Part shown: piece after piece, positions 63,334 to 64,000 of the stretch
How positions within the stretch are numbered: the first letter of the stretch is position 1
How the letters are laid out: each line of letters begins with the position of its first letter
Assembly: GCA_023384355.1 (NCBI GenBank)
Contig: JAHDWL010000012.1
Location: 1-64,000 of the forward strand
Origin: Anaerolineae bacterium
Lineage (GTDB): Bacteria; Chloroflexota; Anaerolineae; Promineifilales; Promineifilaceae
Length of the DNA: 64,000 nucleotides
Direction of reading: 5' to 3'
Translations under genes and position numbers: made by a program
Notes under the pieces: generated by a model
What the model saw: only the letters and a program-made list of their open reading frames with translations
What the model was told of the DNA's origin: nothing
Databases searched by the model: none

Positions 63334-64000
63334 ATGGTGAAACGTATGAGCCTGGCCGTTCTGTGCGGCCTCTTTTTTCTTGCCTTCGGCTTCACGAGCG
63401 CGGCCAAGGCACAGGGTGGGCCAACAAACGATATTCTGCAACTGGTGAATCAGGTCCGGGCGGAATATGGTTTGCCTCCGGTTTCCTATAACGCTTCTCT
63501 GGCCACCGCTGCCCAGAATCACGCCAATTTCATCGCCGCCAACGCCATCTACAGCCACATTGGCGTGAACGGCAGCACCTGGCAGGATCGAGCCGAGGCG
63601 GCCGGCTACACCGGGTACGCCGGCGAAAACCTCGTCGGCGGCACGCGCCTGACGCCGCAACAGGGCGTGACATGGTGGCGAAACAGCGCTGTGCACTTCA
63701 GCAATATGTTGAACCCGCGCTGGACGGAGGCGGGCGTGGGGTTCGCCATTGGTAGCGGACAGAATTTCTACGTGATGGTCTTCGGCACGCCAAATGACGC
63801 ACCGCCACCGCGCGAAAGTCAGCAGGTCGTCGACGTGCCATTCATCGTCGCCCCCATCGAATTGGCCCAGCCGAACGAAGACGGCTCCATCATCCACACC
63901 GTGCTGGAAGGTCATACGCTTTGGGCCATCGCCGCCCGCTATGAAGTCTCGCTGGCCGATCTCTACCTCTTCAACGGTATGAACGAGGATAGCGTCCTGA
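63334..64000 (+). CDS. Secreted CAP-domain protein with LysM, 3' truncated by window end
   Basis: 222 codons are visible. The signal peptide (MSLAVLCGLFFLAFGFTSAA) is followed by a CAP/SCP domain (NDILQLVNQVRAEYGLPPVS, AQNHANFIAAN, HIGVNGS, AGVGFAIGSGQNFYVMVFG), and then a LysM-type domain starting HTVLEGHTLWAIAARYEVSL. CAP proteins of bacteria are secreted and mostly uncharacterised; LysM suggests peptidoglycan binding. AAAGG lies before the ATG, which is almost at the predicted transcription start. Confidence 0.88.
   Translation, partial: MVKRMSLAVLCGLFFLAFGFTSAAKAQGGPTNDILQLVNQVRAEYGLPPVSYNASLATAAQNHANFIAANAIYSHIGVNGSTWQDRAEAAGYTGYAGENLVGGTRLTPQQGVTWWRNSAVHFSNMLNPRWTEAGVGFAIGSGQNFYVMVFGTPNDAPPPRESQQVVDVPFIVAPIELAQPNEDGSIIHTVLEGHTLWAIAARYEVSLADLYLFNGMNEDSVL

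Overview
The window reads as a chromosome segment of a GC-rich, free-living bacterium, most likely a member of Chloroflexota (Anaerolineae/Caldilineae-like). That assignment is inference. It rests on a mevalonate kinase next to a decaprenyl-phosphate phosphoribosyltransferase-like UbiA protein, an N-terminally extended RecG, a coaD-linked F0-b-like helical protein, DUF7282-type and repeat-rich secreted proteins, and a dtxR-feoA-feoB-feoC operon. About 54 protein genes, one tRNA-Gln(CTG) and one small 17-codon gene can be supported. I saw no insertion sequence, CRISPR array, prophage or rRNA.

Region 1 (1-16.2 kb) is a catabolic island for methylated amines or related nitrogen compounds. It holds two MttB-family (non-pyrrolysine) methyltransferases, a creatininase-family amidohydrolase with an unusual internal duplication, a monomeric sarcosine oxidase-like flavoenzyme, a DmpA/P1-family aminopeptidase, a CocE/NonD hydrolase, an SDR, an IclR regulator, a GcvT-like aminomethyltransferase and two PYROXD2/phytoene-dehydrogenase-like flavoproteins. 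The second MttB gene heads an operon (MttB, IclR, GcvT-like, two flavoproteins), with a clear promoter and a perfect GTTCAC-AAT-GTGAAC palindrome just after the predicted transcription start. No corrinoid protein, reactivase or cobalamin riboswitch was seen.

Region 2 (16.2-21.8 kb) carries membrane and stress functions: a DUF2207 protein, a divergent Na/Pi-cotransporter-like protein with two palindromes upstream, a tandem UspA and an MFS transporter. Region 3 (21.9-26.7 kb) has tRNA-Gln followed by arginine biosynthesis: a short N-acetylglutamate synthase in the same uninterrupted frame as ArgG, then ArgJ and ArgH. Convergent to it is a tightly overlapping iron operon (DtxR-type regulator, membrane-anchored FeoA, FeoB, FeoC, YwiC-like). 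Region 4 (31-43.4 kb) is mixed: a MerR/BldC-like regulator, an acyl-CoA dehydrogenase with a large palindrome on its promoter, a secreted unknown, a cysteine-desulfurase-like enzyme, a compact small transcript (promoter, 17-codon ORF, long hairpin, terminator), a pentapeptide-repeat membrane protein with a giant coiled-coil partner, a four-repeat lipoprotein and ComEC.

Region 5 (43.6-52.7 kb) is housekeeping: an orphan PhoB-like response regulator, a helical F0-b-like protein, CoaD, RecG, a FakA/DAK2 protein, Asp23, divergent rpmB with a structured leader, mevalonate kinase and the UbiA-family enzyme. Region 6 (52.8-64 kb) has a three-repeat secreted protein, an M20 amidohydrolase, a tight minus-strand cluster (acyl-CoA carboxylase beta, biotin carboxylase, BCCP, CYTH phosphatase-like, free-standing GyrA C-terminal propeller), then a membrane-anchored CBM9-like protein, MsrB, a GNAT and a CAP/LysM protein cut by the window end.

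The most unusual item is the roughly 165-nt transcription unit at 35.68-35.88 kb. Its small ORF has a perfect Shine-Dalgarno, and the loop of the downstream 15-bp hairpin carries the exact complement of that Shine-Dalgarno, which suggests a self-contained translational switch. All functional calls were made by reading motifs. No database search was run.
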